The notes under the pieces were generated by a model. That model saw only the letters and a list, made by a program, of their open reading frames with translations, searched no databases and had not been told where the DNA came from. 21,242 bases of DNA, from contig JBBRLA010000055.1 in assembly GCA_038231615.1 (NCBI GenBank), positions 1 to 21,242 of the forward strand, written 5' to 3'. A program made the position numbers and the translations under genes. Position 1 is the stretch's first letter; every line of letters starts with the position of its first letter. Origin of the DNA: JBBRLA01 sp038231615. GTDB lineage: Bacteria > Myxococcota_A > Polyangia > Palsa-1104 > JAEUJZ01. This document shows, one piece after another, positions 6,672 through 14,421 of the stretch.

Positions 6672-8609
6672 ATGGCTACCCCGATGCGCACCCTGGCCAA
6701 GAGCGGCGCCCCCGCGATTCTGAGCGCCGTGCAGTCCAACGTCAGCTACGAGTTCTCCGCCGCGCAGGATCAGAAGGGGCAGATCGTCCCGGTGCAGGTG
6801 GGCAAGGGCAAGTTCGCCAAGGTCTACAAGGGCTGGCAGCGGTCGGCGGGGCGCAACGTGAAGCCCGTGGCCATCAAGGTGCTCCACGACTATGCCAGCC
6901 ACTCCGCCGAGCGCCTGTTCAAGCAGGAGATCGAGCTGATCAAGGACCTGACCTCGGCCTCCAGCGTCAACATCGTCACCATCCTGGACGTGATGCACCT
7001 GGGCCCGATGATCATGTGCGGCTGCGGCAACATCTACCACCCGGCCTGCCCCCGCGGCTGCGACGTGCCCCTGCGCAGGAACGACAGCCCCGACAAGGAC
7101 TTCCCCTCGCTGCACTGTATCAAGTGCGGCTACGAGCTGCCGGGGCAGTACATCAACGAACGGTTCGGGGAACTCTTCGTGTACCCGGCCAAGCCCTGCT
7201 GTCAGACGGGCTCGCGGGCCCACAGCGGCACCATCCTGTCCTTCGTCGACCGCGAGGCGGTGGTGATGGAGCTTCTGGAGAACAGCCTGGTGGATTTTTC
7301 CGACCGCCGCCGCAAGGTGGTGCACGGCCTGTGTACCCGGCACGGGGTGCACCTGGGGGATCGATCCGAGGTGGCGGGCCCGCTTTCCCGGGGCCTGGCG
7401 TTCGTGCGCGACCAATGGCAGCAGAACCACGACGAGGTGTTGCTGCACAAGGTGATGCTGCTGGAGAAGGTCCTCTTGATGGTGCAGCTGGCCGAGGCGG
7501 TGGCCTGGCTGCACGGCGAAAAGCGCATCGTGCACAAGGACCTGGCCCCGGACAACGTGATGATCCGCTTCATCGGCGATGAGGACGGCGGGGGCGACTG
7601 GCGCGGGGAGGCCGGCGCCAGCCTGCGCGAGACGATCAACGACATGGCCAGCTACCCGACGTTCCGGGTGCAGGTCATCGACTTCGGCCTGGCCGACAAG
7701 GACCAACTGTCCCGAAGCTGGTACGAAGACGAGGTCGGCGCCGGCAACATCAAGCAGCCCTATCTTTCTCCCGAAGCGCGCCTGCGCAAGATGCGGATCA
7801 ACCGGCAACTGGAAGTGGACGCCGAGGCCCACCGCATTCGCGTGCCGCAGGAGCTGATGTCGCGGCTGATGGAGACGGACATCATCGCCGACGTGCGCGA
7901 CAACGAACACAACCACGACATGGAGATAGTGAAGATCGAAAGCGGGCCGCCGGGGGAATGTTATGCCTACTTCAAGGGCGACCCGCCGCCGAACCTGATG
8001 AACCAGCAGTTCGAGCTGGTGCGTCGCCTGGGCGAGGCCCACGACATCTACGCACTGGGGGCGCTGTTCTACTACATCCTGACGGAGCAGCACGACGAGG
8101 TGGATCTGCTGAGTTCTCTGGTGGACTCGCTGCAGGACGAGCCCTGCGAACTGGTGGCCGGGGCGCTGCGCCATCGCAACAACTATGCCCGACGGCGCAA
8201 CGCGATGCGCGAAAAATTCTGGCAGGACGAGCTGATGGCCCTGATCCTGCGGTCGATGGTGCGCGGCCAGCCCCAAAGCTTCGTCAAGCGGCGCATCGAT
8301 CGCAGCGCGGAGCCGGCGCAACTGCTGCTGCGGGAGACCAAGCGCATCTTCCACGGCCTGCAGCAGGACATCCTGGCGGCGCCGCGGGTGTCGCGCATCC
8401 AGCGGGTGGCGATGGCCGGGGCGGCGTGCGGGGTGCTGGGGATCTCGGCGGGGTTGCTGGGGGTGATGGTGCATGGGGGGGGCGGGCCGGGGGAGGCGAC
8501 GCTGGTCCCTAAGGGGCCGGTGATTCGTGCCTCGCCGACGCCGGTGCCGGTGCCCGTGATCATCCCAGGGCCAGGGCCAGGGCCGGGGAAGCCCGTGTCG
8601 CCGCGGTAG
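6672..8609 (+). CDS. Atypical membrane-anchored Ser/Thr kinase with Cys-rich insert
   Basis: A 645-residue kinase. The start is fixed by AAGGAG seven bases upstream; an earlier in-frame ATG at 6594 lacks this. Kinase motifs: GKGKFAKVY near 44-52, VAIK Lys69, HKDLAPDN with Asp290, DFG Asp337, YLSPEA at 364-369 and DIYALG at 458-463. HKD replaces HRD. Between the N-lobe and the catalytic loop lies an insert with cysteines at 116, 118, 126, 130, 149, 152, 176 and 177, consistent with a zinc ribbon or treble-clef-like module. A second insert of about 75 residues separates SPEA from DIYALG, where typical kinases have about a dozen. A hydrophobic helix at about 579-603 precedes a Pro/Gly-rich tail of about 40 residues. 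The kinase is probably cytosolic and tethered to the inner membrane. An intrinsic terminator closes the gene. Catalytic residues look intact; the substrate is unknown. Confidence 0.9.
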   Translation: MATPMRTLAKSGAPAILSAVQSNVSYEFSAAQDQKGQIVPVQVGKGKFAKVYKGWQRSAGRNVKPVAIKVLHDYASHSAERLFKQEIELIKDLTSASSVNIVTILDVMHLGPMIMCGCGNIYHPACPRGCDVPLRRNDSPDKDFPSLHCIKCGYELPGQYINERFGELFVYPAKPCCQTGSRAHSGTILSFVDREAVVMELLENSLVDFSDRRRKVVHGLCTRHGVHLGDRSEVAGPLSRGLAFVRDQWQQNHDEVLLHKVMLLEKVLLMVQLAEAVAWLHGEKRIVHKDLAPDNVMIRFIGDEDGGGDWRGEAGASLRETINDMASYPTFRVQVIDFGLADKDQLSRSWYEDEVGAGNIKQPYLSPEARLRKMRINRQLEVDAEAHRIRVPQELMSRLMETDIIADVRDNEHNHDMEIVKIESGPPGECYAYFKGDPPPNLMNQQFELVRRLGEAHDIYALGALFYYILTEQHDEVDLLSSLVDSLQDEPCELVAGALRHRNNYARRRNAMREKFWQDELMALILRSMVRGQPQSFVKRRIDRSAEPAQLLLRETKRIFHGLQQDILAAPRVSRIQRVAMAGAACGVLGISAGLLGVMVHGGGGPGEATLVPKGPVIRASPTPVPVPVIIPGPGPGPGKPVSPR

Positions 8610-8635
8610 GCGATGGGGCGAAAGCGACACGTTTT
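8594..8635 (+). terminator. Intrinsic terminator of the atypical kinase gene
   Basis: CGTGTCGC (8594-8601) pairs perfectly with GCGACACG (8624-8631), followed directly by TTTT. The TAG stop at 8607-8609 lies in the 22-nt loop. It separates the kinase pair from the glmM transcription unit. Confidence 0.7.
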
Positions 8636-8656
8636 CCCCAAAGCCGTGAATGCCTG

Positions 8657-8684
8657 TTGCTCTCGGCGCGCGGGTGCATAGACT
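8657..8684 (+). promoter_or_regulatory. glmM promoter TTGCTC-N16-TAGACT, leaderless
   Basis: TTGCTC (8657-8662) and TAGACT (8679-8684) are 16 bp apart, and TAGACT ends 7 nt before the ATG at 8692. Transcription starting about 7 nt after the -10 would begin at or one base before the start codon. No Shine-Dalgarno is present. The same arrangement (TTGCTC, N16, TAGGCT, N7, ATG) occurs before the gene at 17377. Confidence 0.6.
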
Positions 8685-8691
8685 ACCTTCC

Positions 8692-10068
8692 ATGGCTGAT
8701 ACGGAAAACAAGGCGCGCAGGCTCTTCGGGACGGACGGCGTTCGCGGGGTCGCCAACATTGAACCCATGACCACCGAGACGGCGATGCGGCTTGGCCGCG
8801 CGGTCTCGCACATCTTTCACCGCCCCGGTCACCGGGGCAAGATCGTCATTGGCAAGGACACCCGCTTGTCGGGGTACATGTTCGAGCAGGCGATGGCCGC
8901 CGGCATCTGCTCCATGGGGGCGGATGTGCAGCTCGTCGGTCCGCTGCCAACGCCGGGGATCGCCTTCATCACCTCGTCGATGCGGGCCGATGCGGGCATC
9001 GTCATCTCGGCGAGCCACAACCCCTATCAGGACAACGGCATCAAGATCTTCGCCGCGGACGGCTTCAAGCTCCCCGACACGGTGGAGACGCGCATCGAGG
9101 AGCTGATGCGGGGCAACGAACTGGACGCCGCTCGTCCGCCGGCCTCGGATGTGGGCAAGGCGGTGCGCATCGACGATGCCCGCGGGCGCTACATCGTGTT
9201 CCTGAAGAACAGTTTTCCCCGGCAGCGCACCCTCGACGGCTTCAAGATCGTGGTGGATTGCGCCCACGGGGCGGCTTACCGGGTGGCCCCGGCGGTGTTG
9301 CAGGAGCTGGGCGCCACGGTCTACACGCTGGGCGATGAGCCGGATGGCAAGAACATCAACGCTCACGTCGGCGCCCTGTACCCGGAGGCCATGTGCCAGG
9401 CGGTGCGCGACCTTTCGGCCCATGTGGGCATCGCCCTGGACGGCGACGCCGACCGGGTCATCTTCGCCGACGAGAACGGGAAGATAGTGGACGGCGACAC
9501 CATCATGGCGCTCTGCGCCCAGCGCATGTTGGGCCGCGGGGAACTGCGCAAGAACACCCTGGTGGCGACGGTGATGTCGAACCTGGGCCTGGAGCGGGCC
9601 ATGGCGGACATGGGCGGGCACCTTTTGCGCACCCAGGTGGGCGATCGCTATGTCGTCGAGGAGATGCGCCAGAACGGCTACAACCTGGGGGGCGAGCAGT
9701 CGGGGCACCTGATCTTCCTGGATCACATGACCACCGGGGACGGGATGATCGCCGCCTTGCAGGTGCTTTCGGTGATGCTGGAGAAAGAACGGCCGCTTTC
9801 CGAGCTGTCGACGGTGATGCGGTCGTACCCCCAGGTCCTGATCAACATCCAGGTCAAGGAGAAGCGGCCCATCGACGACCTTCCCGAGGTGAAGCGGCTC
9901 ATCGCGCAGGTCGAGCAGCGGCTGGGCAACGATGGGCGGGTGCTGGTGCGCTACTCGGGCACCGAGCCCAAGGCCCGGGTCATGATCGAAGGTCCCGACG
10001 AGGCGACGATCAATATGTTCGCCAACGAGATCTCCCAGGCGCTGGTGCGGGCCTGCGGGGCGGGTTGA
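8692..10068 (+). CDS. glmM: Phosphoglucosamine mutase GlmM
   Basis: Converts glucosamine-6-phosphate to glucosamine-1-phosphate in the cytoplasm, the step before UDP-GlcNAc formation for peptidoglycan and lipopolysaccharide. The 458-residue protein is close to the usual family length. It begins LFGTDGVRGVAN and carries the catalytic phosphoserine loop ISASHNPYQDNG with Ser108, the metal site DGDADR at 250-255, the sugar-binding GGEQSGH motif, and the C-terminal phosphate-binding RYSGTEPKARVM. ATG 8692 is preferred over an upstream in-frame ATG at 8650 because the family N-terminus starts just before LFGTDGVRG and a -10 element sits 7 nt upstream. It is followed after 85 nt by the GltJ-like gene on the same strand. 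Phosphorylation of GlmM by Ser/Thr kinases is known in some bacteria; a link with the neighbouring kinases is speculative. Confidence 0.98.
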   Translation: MADTENKARRLFGTDGVRGVANIEPMTTETAMRLGRAVSHIFHRPGHRGKIVIGKDTRLSGYMFEQAMAAGICSMGADVQLVGPLPTPGIAFITSSMRADAGIVISASHNPYQDNGIKIFAADGFKLPDTVETRIEELMRGNELDAARPPASDVGKAVRIDDARGRYIVFLKNSFPRQRTLDGFKIVVDCAHGAAYRVAPAVLQELGATVYTLGDEPDGKNINAHVGALYPEAMCQAVRDLSAHVGIALDGDADRVIFADENGKIVDGDTIMALCAQRMLGRGELRKNTLVATVMSNLGLERAMADMGGHLLRTQVGDRYVVEEMRQNGYNLGGEQSGHLIFLDHMTTGDGMIAALQVLSVMLEKERPLSELSTVMRSYPQVLINIQVKEKRPIDDLPEVKRLIAQVEQRLGNDGRVLVRYSGTEPKARVMIEGPDEATINMFANEISQALVRACGAG

Positions 10069-10153
10069 GCCAGCCCCGAATCTAGGATATCATGAGGGAC
10101 CATGCCGAACCGCGTAGAGGCAGCGTGACGACAGACAAGGCCCGGGCAGGCGC

Positions 10154-12052
10154 ATGAAGTTCTCCTGCGAGCAGTGCAAGACCAAGTACTCCATCGCAGA
10201 TGAGAGAGTCCGCGGCAAGGTCCTCAAGATCCGCTGCAAGCACTGCTCCTTCATCATGACGGTCCGCGAACAGGAGCCGTCCAAGGGCCGGGAGAAGGGG
10301 GCGCTGGAGCGGGCCATGGACCGCGCCCTTTTGGCCCCACCCGCGTCGGCATTCCATCAAAGCGAGAGCACGCTGATCGGGACGCCGGAATCGCTTTTCC
10401 CCGGCAGCAGCGTGACGCCGTCGAACGGCGCGCTTTTGGAGTGGCACATCTCGGTGGACGGGGTGGCGCACGGGCCGCTGGAACTGCGGGCGCTGGCGCA
10501 GCGCATCGTCAGCGAGCGGGCCGCCGGAGACCGCGAGGTCTTCGTGTGGCGCGACGGGTTTGACGATTGGCTGCTGCCCGAGGAAGTGGCCGACGTGTGG
10601 GCGGCGATGGAGAAGCTGCGTCCGGGCCTGCCGCGGTCGCTAGCGGTGGTGCTGTCGGCGCCGTTGTCGGCGTTGGCCCCGATGGCGCCGCTGGACAAAC
10701 CCAAGACCACCGAGCCGGTGGACGCCGTGGAGTCCTTCGAGTTTGCCGATGAACCGGTTACCACCGCCCGGCCCCGCCCGGCCGGGCTGGTGTCGGGGCC
10801 CAAGGGCGGGCTTTTGGGGTTCAAGGCCGCGCCGATCGGGGCCAAGACTACGCTTCCCAGCCTGAAGGTGGCGCCGCCCGGCCTGAGGCCGCCGCCGCTC
10901 CCTTTCGAGATGGACGAACTGTCGCCGGTAAGGTCCGCGCCGGTCAAGCTGGCACCGACGGTCTCCGCGGCCCGGGAGTCGCGGACGGCGGCAGCGGGGC
11001 CGCCCCCGGATGTCTCGTCCTCCAGCCAGTCGATCAACGTGGCCCTGGCGAGCCTGGAGGATCTGGAACCCCCGGACTTCGCCGCGGCGGCAAAGAAGGA
11101 CGCGGACCGGGTGAAGGGCGCCGGGGCCCCCTGGGCGGCGTCTGTCGAGGCGGTGAAGAATGGGAATGCGTCGGCCGCTCCGCACGGGGTGGGCGCCGGG
11201 CTCGGGGACGATGGGCATCTGCTCATCTCGGAGCCGTCGCAGCTCATCGACCTGTCCTCGCTCATCGGGGCGGTGCCGGCTTCGAGCCCCGCGGGGGGCG
11301 GCGACATGGCCCTGCCCGGCGTGCCCGAAACGCCCCGGTTTTTGCCTTCGTCTTCGGTGCTGGTGGTGGCGGGTCCGGCCCCGGTGGACTCGACCCGGCA
11401 ACTGAAGCTGGTGCTGATCGGGGCGATGGGAATGGTGGTGCTGCTTCTGGGGACCGTGGCCTACCTGCTGTTGCATCGCACGGGAGGCGGAAACGACACC
11501 GCGGTCGAGCGGCGGCCGGAGAGCAAGGCGGTTAACGATCATCCGGTGGGGGTGTTGGACGACCCGGCGCAGACGACAGTGCCGGCTTCCGATGGGGGGG
11601 TCAAGAAGGCGCCGGTGGTCAGGAAGGCGGTCAAGCTGCCTGCGGCGGCCAACGGAAAGGGGCAGCTCAACGGCAACGCGGCGACGCTGGCCAAGCTTTA
11701 CGAGGAGAGTGGCGGCACCGCGCCGAACTTGCCTGCGTCCGCGCAGGGCGTCGGCAGCCTTGGGGGCGGCGCCTCGGAGGCGGAGCTACAGGACGTGATG
11801 CGCAAGAACCAGAAGTCGCTGTCGGTGTGCTACGACCGCACGCTCAAGCACGACGACTCGTTGCGACATGCGCGGATCGACGTGCACGTACGCGTTGGCA
11901 TCTCCGGCACGGTGACCCACGTGAGCATCGGCGGGCCCTACGCCAGCAGCGAGCTGGGCACGTGCATGCAGCAGACCATCCGGCGCTGGCACTTCCCTCC
12001 CTCGGACAGCGACTACGAGACCCAGTTCCCGCTGATCCTGACCGCGAACTGA
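10154..12052 (+). CDS. GltJ/AgmX-like protein: zinc ribbon, GYF, TM helix, TonB-like C-terminus
   Basis: A 632-residue bitopic inner-membrane protein. Residues 1-38 form an MJ0042-type zinc ribbon with Cys5, Cys8, Cys28 and Cys31 and the hallmark VRGKVLKIRC. A GYF-like domain follows at about 97-145 (WHISVDGVAHGPLE, FVWRDGFDDWLLPEEV). A long Pro/Ala-rich cytosolic linker leads to a single membrane helix at about 417-441. A periplasmic linker and an AgmX/PglI-type TonB-like domain at about 540-632 complete it (VMRKNQKSLSVCYDRTL, WHFPP). This is the domain order of Myxococcus GltJ/AgmX, where the cytosolic zinc ribbon and GYF module binds polarity and motility factors. No other glt or agl gene is present here, so I do not assign the symbol; paralogues of this architecture are common in Myxococcota. 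A very short ORF overlaps its start by ATGA. Confidence 0.85.
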   Translation: MKFSCEQCKTKYSIADERVRGKVLKIRCKHCSFIMTVREQEPSKGREKGALERAMDRALLAPPASAFHQSESTLIGTPESLFPGSSVTPSNGALLEWHISVDGVAHGPLELRALAQRIVSERAAGDREVFVWRDGFDDWLLPEEVADVWAAMEKLRPGLPRSLAVVLSAPLSALAPMAPLDKPKTTEPVDAVESFEFADEPVTTARPRPAGLVSGPKGGLLGFKAAPIGAKTTLPSLKVAPPGLRPPPLPFEMDELSPVRSAPVKLAPTVSAARESRTAAAGPPPDVSSSSQSINVALASLEDLEPPDFAAAAKKDADRVKGAGAPWAASVEAVKNGNASAAPHGVGAGLGDDGHLLISEPSQLIDLSSLIGAVPASSPAGGGDMALPGVPETPRFLPSSSVLVVAGPAPVDSTRQLKLVLIGAMGMVVLLLGTVAYLLLHRTGGGNDTAVERRPESKAVNDHPVGVLDDPAQTTVPASDGGVKKAPVVRKAVKLPAAANGKGQLNGNAATLAKLYEESGGTAPNLPASAQGVGSLGGGASEAELQDVMRKNQKSLSVCYDRTLKHDDSLRHARIDVHVRVGISGTVTHVSIGGPYASSELGTCMQQTIRRWHFPPSDSDYETQFPLILTAN

Positions 12053-12088
12053 GCGGGCCACGGTGAGACTGCCCGGATCGGCAAGAAG

Positions 12089-13312
12089 ATGAGAGCGGAG
12101 GACCCGGGGTTCGGGGTCTACGTCCACTTCCCCTACTGCCGCAAGCGCTGCCCCTATTGCGATTTCGCCGTATCGGCCCGGCGGGACATCCCTCACGAGC
12201 GTTATCTGCGGCAGGTGCTCGATGAGCTGGCGCTGCGGGCGGGGCTTTTTCCCGGGCGCCGCGCACGGTCGGTGTACTTCGGCGGTGGCACCCCATCGCT
12301 GTGGCGGCCCGAGTGCGTGGGCCGGGTGATCGCCGCGGTGCTTCTGGCCTTCCCGCCGGAGGACGGCGCCGAGATCACCGTGGAGTGCGACCCCAAGGAT
12401 CTGGAGGATGAGGTGCTGGCCGCCCTGCGTAAGGCGGGGGCGAACCGCATCTCGCTCGGCGTGCAGTCGCTGGAGGACCGCCACCTGGTCCAACTGGGCA
12501 GGTTGCATGATGCCCGCGAGGCGATCGGGTCGGTCGCGCGCATTCGCCGCGCCGGCTTCGACAATCTTTCCCTGGACCTGATGATCGGCCTGTGCGGCCA
12601 GAGCCAAAAAGAGCTGCAAAAAGACCTTGCCGGCATGCTGGCCCTCGCCCCGGATCACGTATCGCTTTACCAGCTTACCGTGGAGCCGCGCACGGCGCTG
12701 GCGGCGGCGGTACGAAAGGGCCTGCTGCACGTCCCCGAAAACGATGTGCAGGCCGACTTCTATGAGGCGGTCCACGACATCCTCACTGCGGCGGGCTATC
12801 TGCACTATGAGATATCGAGCTTCGCCCGCAACGGGAAAATGGACCGGCGGGCCGTGCACAACCGCCTGTACTGGACCTCGGGAGAGTACCTGGGCCTCGG
12901 GGTGTCGGCGCACTCCTTCCGGCGGTTGCCCGATGGCAGCGGCGAACGCTTCGCCAACCCGCGCGGCGTGGAGGACTACCTGGCGGGCCCGAGCGCCGCG
13001 TTGCGCCATGCCGCTGTGCTGGGCGGCCCGGCTGCGCATCCGCCGCCGGAGACGGACCCCAGTCTCGCGTTGTATGAGCACCTTTTGCCCGATGCCCTGG
13101 CCCGCGAGGCCCTGTGGCTGGGCCTGCGCCAGCTCACCGGCCTGTCCCGCGCGCGCTTTCACGGCCTGCACGGGTACGATCCGGTGGTCGGCCAGGGCGA
13201 GAAGATCGAGCGTCTGAGGTCCCAGGGCCTGCTCGACGTGGACGGCGACCTCCTGCGCCTGAGCCGCCGCGGCGTCCTTCTGGCAGACGAGGTCGGCGTG
13301 CAGCTTCTCTGA
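12089..13312 (+). CDS. hemW: HemW-like radical SAM protein
   Basis: A 407-residue radical SAM protein of the HemN/HemW family. The cluster motif is CRKRCPYC, with Cys17, Cys21 and Cys24 in CX3CX2C spacing. Further family marks are YFGGGTPSLW at 63-72, the ECDPKDL strand, SLGVQSLEDRHLVQLGRLHD and SLDLMIGLCGQS. The CX3CX2C motif preceded directly by VHFPYC and the lack of the longer HemN N-terminus indicate HemW, a haem-binding chaperone of the cytoplasm, rather than coproporphyrinogen dehydrogenase HemN; older annotation may call it coproporphyrinogen III oxidase. The C-terminal winged-helix part (LSRARFHGLHGYD, GLLDVDGDLLRLSRRG) is intact. It starts 36 nt after the GltJ-like gene, probably in one transcript. 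The Shine-Dalgarno is weak (AAGAAG). Confidence 0.95.
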   Translation: MRAEDPGFGVYVHFPYCRKRCPYCDFAVSARRDIPHERYLRQVLDELALRAGLFPGRRARSVYFGGGTPSLWRPECVGRVIAAVLLAFPPEDGAEITVECDPKDLEDEVLAALRKAGANRISLGVQSLEDRHLVQLGRLHDAREAIGSVARIRRAGFDNLSLDLMIGLCGQSQKELQKDLAGMLALAPDHVSLYQLTVEPRTALAAAVRKGLLHVPENDVQADFYEAVHDILTAAGYLHYEISSFARNGKMDRRAVHNRLYWTSGEYLGLGVSAHSFRRLPDGSGERFANPRGVEDYLAGPSAALRHAAVLGGPAAHPPPETDPSLALYEHLLPDALAREALWLGLRQLTGLSRARFHGLHGYDPVVGQGEKIERLRSQGLLDVDGDLLRLSRRGVLLADEVGVQLL

Positions 13313-13370
13313 ACGCGACCCGCCGCCACGTCCGCTCCGAGGACCTTCAGTCCCGCTGGCTCGATTCCGG

Positions 13371-13576
13371 GACCTTTGAATCGATGAACTGGCGCTTTGG
13401 CCGGGTTTGGCTGCCTTGACCCCATGGCCGGTGGAGGGGGACACCACCTTGGGTGGAGGGGGACACCTCCATGGGTGGAGGGGGACACCACCATGGGTGG
13501 AGGGGGACACCACCATGGGTGGAGGGGGACACCACCAAACATGGGGGTATGGCCTTGAAATCCAGAACTGGGTGCT
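13371..13576. repeat. Imperfect 26-bp direct repeats flanking the 22-bp array
   Basis: The segment 13371-13396 and the segment 13551-13576 are recognisably similar: both read roughly G-CCTT-GAATC-GAACTGG-GCT, with a few substitutions and two one-base gaps. They bracket the tandem array at 13430-13536. This could mark the ends of a small inserted or duplicated element, or be ancient duplication. The 276-nt stretch 13313-13588 holds no gene I can support. Confidence 0.35.
13430..13536. repeat. 22-bp tandem array, five copies
   Basis: Five copies of GGTGGAGGGGGACACCACC lie at 13430-13448, 13452-13470, 13474-13492, 13496-13514 and 13518-13536. Each is separated by a 3-nt spacer, TTG once and ATG three times, giving an exact 22-bp period. 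Only the second copy differs (CTCC for CACC). Each unit has a GGTGG/CCACC inverted repeat around an AGGGGGACA loop and is strongly G-rich on the plus strand. The period is not a multiple of three and the array is intergenic, so it is not coding. The spacers are too short for CRISPR. Protein binding, strand-biased structure or a genome-wide repeat family are options. Confidence 0.95.
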
Positions 13577-13582
13577 GATAAC
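13555..13582 (+). promoter_or_regulatory. Promoter TTGAAA-N16-GATAAC, probably leaderless
   Basis: TTGAAA (13555-13560) and GATAAC (13577-13582) are 16 bp apart, and the -10 ends 6 nt before the ATG at 13589. This lies just downstream of the 22-bp array, which would sit from position -60 upward relative to the start site and could influence it. Confidence 0.45.
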
Positions 13583-13588
13583 CAGGGG

Positions 13589-14341
13589 ATGTACAGCCAA
13601 AACCAATCCATGTTCGCCGACGATCGCATCATCGGCATGTTCTGGCAGCTCCGCGACCTTCACGGCGACCTTCTCGACGGGCGGCTTGACCGCATCGAGC
13701 GCAAGAGGCTGGGCGGGCAGCTTTCCCCGATCGGCCCCGGCCTGATCGTGACCCTGGCCGTGCAGACGAGCCGGCAACCCGACCTTTTCCCCGATACCCC
13801 GGCCTCGTCCGAGGCGCTGCTCGCCGAGCAGCGGGTCGCCTCCGCCTGGCTCCTTCTGCGCAACCGCCTGAATGACATGGCGCAGCTCGCGTCCGATGCC
13901 CATCTGACCGCGCAGGCCCGGGTCAACAGCAAGGCACTGCCCTTCGTCAGGAAGGCCCTGGCAGAGCAACCGCCGCTCGCGGTGAAACGCAGCGACGCAC
14001 CAGCCCGCAACCTGGCCCTCTTCCCCGCCTTCTTGTGCCTGGTCTCCTACTACCGAAGCCAGGAGAAGACCCGGGCCCGCAATCAGGCTGCCGCCGCAAA
14101 GGCCGCCAGTCCAGATGCCGCCGCCGCCAGCCCGGATGCACGATCACGGAAGCTTACTCCATCCCCGCCCCCCAAGCATCCAGAGAAACTGCGTGCCGAA
14201 GCGGACCTGGGCACCCATGATCGCCAGGAAATTCTGCACGGCTTCCATGACTATCTGACATCCCGGTACCGGACATCCCCCATGCAAGACCTATACGCTC
14301 GCGAAGATCCTGCACACATTGCGCAAGATGACTTCTGGTAG
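13589..14341 (+). CDS. Uncharacterised protein, 250 aa
   Basis: I do not recognise this protein. The first 140 residues look mainly helical (GMFWQLRDLHGDLLDGRLDRIERKRL, ASAWLLLRNRLNDMAQLAS). A low-complexity Ala/Ser/Pro linker at about 165-195 contains a duplicated ASPDA motif. The C-terminal 50 residues are polar and end in DDFW, a possible short docking tail. There is no signal peptide and no clear membrane segment; a hydrophobic patch near 147-155 is short. ATG 13589 is favoured by the promoter ending 6 nt upstream; ATG 13610 is an alternative. The gene follows the 22-bp array and precedes another unknown gene by 80 nt, so the two may be co-transcribed. Codon bias and the lack of a competing motif-bearing frame support it as coding. 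Confidence 0.7.
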   Translation: MYSQNQSMFADDRIIGMFWQLRDLHGDLLDGRLDRIERKRLGGQLSPIGPGLIVTLAVQTSRQPDLFPDTPASSEALLAEQRVASAWLLLRNRLNDMAQLASDAHLTAQARVNSKALPFVRKALAEQPPLAVKRSDAPARNLALFPAFLCLVSYYRSQEKTRARNQAAAAKAASPDAAAASPDARSRKLTPSPPPKHPEKLRAEADLGTHDRQEILHGFHDYLTSRYRTSPMQDLYAREDPAHIAQDDFW

Positions 14342-14421
14342 GCCCGATCTTTCCGCGAATTCTCTTGTTCCAGGCCCGCCTTTGTGCTGAGGTACCGACA
14401 GAATTTCCACCAGGTGACCCG

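Noticed and set aside
6657..8813. A 718-codon open frame on the minus strand
   Set aside because: It is antisense to the atypical kinase and crosses the terminator and promoter region before glmM; no recognisable motifs.
13430..13536. CRISPR array
   Set aside because: Spacers are 3 nt and nearly identical (ATG), and no cas genes are present.
11786..13969. A 727-codon open frame on the minus strand through the 22-bp array
   Set aside because: It is antisense to hemW and the GltJ-like C-terminus. The array gives it a rotating low-complexity Pro-rich stretch because 22 is not a multiple of three.
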